Of a DNA stretch of 7,449 nucleotides, positions 6,107 through 7,449 are shown one piece after another. Source of the DNA: an uncultured Alphaproteobacteria bacterium (GTDB lineage Bacteria > Pseudomonadota > Alphaproteobacteria > RF32 > CAG-239). The position numbers and the translations under genes are program-made. Under the pieces are notes generated by a model. That model searched no databases. It had not been told where the DNA came from and worked only from the letters and a program-made list of their open reading frames with translations. The stretch lies in contig CALXWF010000073.1 of assembly GCA_944392285.1 (NCBI GenBank), positions 1 to 7,449 on the forward strand. The letters are read 5' to 3'. Numbering within the stretch: the first letter of the stretch is position 1; each line of letters starts with the position of its first letter.

Positions 6107-7285
6107 ATGAAAAAAATTTTGGTATTAAACTCCGGTTCTTCTTCATTAAAATATCAGCTTTTTAATGTTGACGGAGATAAGTATGAAGTTGTGGCCAAGG
6201 GTTTGGCTGAACGTATCGGTATTGACGGTTCTTGCGTCAGTATTAAATTTAATGGTGAGAAAAAAGTTAAAGAAATTTCTTTGCCTTCTCATACCGAAGC
6301 AATTAATGAAGTGTTTAATTTGTTGTTGGACGGCGCTTTGAAGTCTATGGATGAATTGACTGCCGTCGGTCATCGTGTGGTTCATGGCGGAGAGGCTTTT
6401 GCTCAGTCTGTCGTAATTACTCCGGATGTCGTTGCTAAAATTGAAGAACTTTCAGCTTTGGCACCGCTGCATAATCCGGCCAATGTGTTGGGTATTAAGG
6501 CTGTTTCAAAACTATTACCGCAAATTGCTCAGGTCGCTGTTTTTGATACGGCTTTTCATCAGAGCATGAAAAAACCGGCTTATCTTTATGCTTTGCCGAT
6601 GGAACAATATACCAATCATCAGATTCGTCGTTATGGCTTCCATGGTACATCACACTATTATGTTGCCAAAGAAGCCGCCAAACTTTTGGGCAAAGAAGGT
6701 AAAATTATTACCTGTCATCTTGGCAACGGGGCATCGGTTTCGGCCGTTGAAGGTGGTAAATGTGTTGATACATCCATGGGCTTTACGCCTCTGGCCGGTG
6801 TGGTTATGGGGACACGCTCCGGTGACATTGACCCCTATATTCCTTTGCATATTATGAAAACACAAAACAAAACCGTTGATGAAGTTAATAAACTTTTGAA
6901 TAAAGAAAGCGGCATGTTTGGATTGTGCGGTTTTTCAGATATGCGCGATGTCGAGGAACATTATCTGAAAGGTGACGAGAAAGCTGTCGTTGCCATGGAA
7001 ACTTATGTCCATGTTTTGCTTAAGACCATTGGCGGTTATATTGCGGTTTTGGGCGGGGTCGATGCTATTGTCTTTACGGCAGGAATCGGTGAAAACTCTC
7101 CGCTTATTCGTAAGTTGGTGGTTGAAAGATTGGCTTATCTCGGCATTAAACTTAATGACGAGGCCAATAACAAACGTGGTGAGGCTTTAGCTATTTCGAC
7201 GCCGGATTCAAAAGTAAAAGTTTTTGTTATTCCGACGGATGAAGAATTGGTTATTGCTCAAGATACCGTACGTTTGGCTAAGTAG
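6107..7285 (+). CDS. ackA: Acetate kinase
   Basis: AckA transfers phosphate from acetyl phosphate to ADP, giving acetate and ATP; with Pta it forms the acetate fermentation route, reversible for acetate uptake. The 392-residue length is normal. Signature 1 is Asn-Ser-Gly-Ser-Ser-Ser-Leu-Lys (8-15). Further sites are Gly-His-Arg-Val-Val-His-Gly-Gly (88-95, Arg90), Pro-Leu-His-Asn (His122), Phe-Asp-Thr-Ala-Phe-His (Asp147), signature 2 Arg-Tyr-Gly-Phe-His-Gly-Thr-Ser-His (175-183), His-Leu-Gly-Asn-Gly (204-208), Met-Gly-Thr-Arg-Ser-Gly-Asp (234-240, Arg237), Gly-Ile-Gly-Glu-Asn (326-330) and Thr-Asp-Glu-Glu (377-380). All catalytic positions known from the Methanosarcina enzyme are filled. The start is ATG with AAAGGAC about 10 nt upstream, 23 nt after pta, so the two are cotranscribed. 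The operon ends at a strong terminator 16 nt downstream. The Gly-Thr-Ser-His form of signature 2 differs from the Gly-Leu-Ser-Tyr form I recall in many alphaproteobacteria. Confidence 0.98.
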   Translation: MKKILVLNSGSSSLKYQLFNVDGDKYEVVAKGLAERIGIDGSCVSIKFNGEKKVKEISLPSHTEAINEVFNLLLDGALKSMDELTAVGHRVVHGGEAFAQSVVITPDVVAKIEELSALAPLHNPANVLGIKAVSKLLPQIAQVAVFDTAFHQSMKKPAYLYALPMEQYTNHQIRRYGFHGTSHYYVAKEAAKLLGKEGKIITCHLGNGASVSAVEGGKCVDTSMGFTPLAGVVMGTRSGDIDPYIPLHIMKTQNKTVDEVNKLLNKESGMFGLCGFSDMRDVEEHYLKGDEKAVVAMETYVHVLLKTIGGYIAVLGGVDAIVFTAGIGENSPLIRKLVVERLAYLGIKLNDEANNKRGEALAISTPDSKVKVFVIPTDEELVIAQDTVRLAK

Positions 7286-7301
7286 GCGTTTTTCGCTTTA
7301 T

Positions 7302-7343
7302 AAAAGGGCTGTGCAGACCGGTGTGGTCTGCGCAGCCCTTTTT
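7302..7343 (+). terminator. Intrinsic terminator of pta-ackA
   Basis: A 14-bp GC-rich stem (7306-7319 with 7325-7338, one G-U pair) closes a 5-nt loop GGTGT. Four A upstream pair with the first T of a five-T run. It lies just after the ackA stop codon. Because A and T runs flank both sides, it could also stop transcription arriving on the minus strand. Confidence 0.93.
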
Positions 7344-7449
7344 GCTGCTTCGCGCGCAGTTCGGGGTCTTAATATTTTTGCGCGATTATTTTTCGTTGGA
7401 TAAACTTCCGAGAGTGCTTTTATTTTTTTACGGCCGCCGTTATAGTCTA
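7344..7449. other. Intergenic tail with no supportable gene
   Basis: These last 106 bp are AT-rich after a short GC-rich patch (7351-7366). A TATAGT hexamer at 7441-7446 could be a -10 of a gene beyond the edge, but it has no convincing -35. No reading frame has a ribosome binding site or a recognisable product. Confidence 0.5.

Noticed and set aside
7298..7447. 49-codon minus-strand open frame entering from the right edge
   Set aside because: It is rich in Arg, Lys and Ala, shows no recognisable domain and reads straight through the pta-ackA terminator stem. A gene end there cannot be excluded but is not supported.
1..7449. Mobile element, CRISPR array, toxin-antitoxin or defence system
   Set aside because: No transposase, integrase, spaced repeat array, or small paired genes were found; every long reading frame is accounted for by housekeeping or envelope genes.

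Overview
The window looks like chromosomal housekeeping DNA from a moderately AT-rich alphaproteobacterium with a fermentative or microaerobic lifestyle. The lineage call is an inference from protein signatures. FtsW has an N-terminal Trp-Trp-Trp-Thr-Val-Asp stretch followed by Phe-His-Phe-Val-Lys-Arg-Gln. MraY has His-Leu-Leu-Thr-Lys before its Gly-Thr-Pro-Thr-Met-Gly-Gly motif. A DUF2066 protein sits beside an AI-2E/PerM permease. A fermentative host-associated or gut alphaproteobacterium would fit, but the sequence alone does not prove it.

Left part (23-4911, all minus strand). Read in the direction of transcription, the order is ndk, a DUF2066 envelope protein, an AI-2E/PerM permease, a 102-bp gap, mraY and ftsW. 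The first three are tightly packed (gaps of 10 and 16 nt) and look like one operon; the ndk stop codon lies inside the Shine-Dalgarno sequence of the next gene. mraY and ftsW (gap 15 nt) supply two membrane steps of peptidoglycan synthesis: MraY makes lipid I, and FtsW polymerises lipid II at the division septum. murD, which usually lies between them, is absent. Two genes (the DUF2066 gene and ftsW) start with TTG, each behind a strong AGGAG.

Centre (4912-5072). This is a divergent intergenic region with a plausible ndk promoter, a less certain pta promoter, and a cluster of inverted and direct repeats across the ndk promoter and leader.

Right part (5073-7343, plus strand). A pta-ackA operon converts acetyl-CoA to acetate through acetyl phosphate with ATP formation, and ends in a strong intrinsic terminator. 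The ackA product has the His-Gly-Thr-Ser-His signature. The last 106 bp contain no gene that can be supported.

No exotic or clearly undescribed system is visible. The points most worth a second look are the broken-up division/cell-wall gene order, the repeat-rich ndk-pta control region, the hairpin overlapping the mraY ribosome binding site, and a possible foreign origin of pta-ackA.
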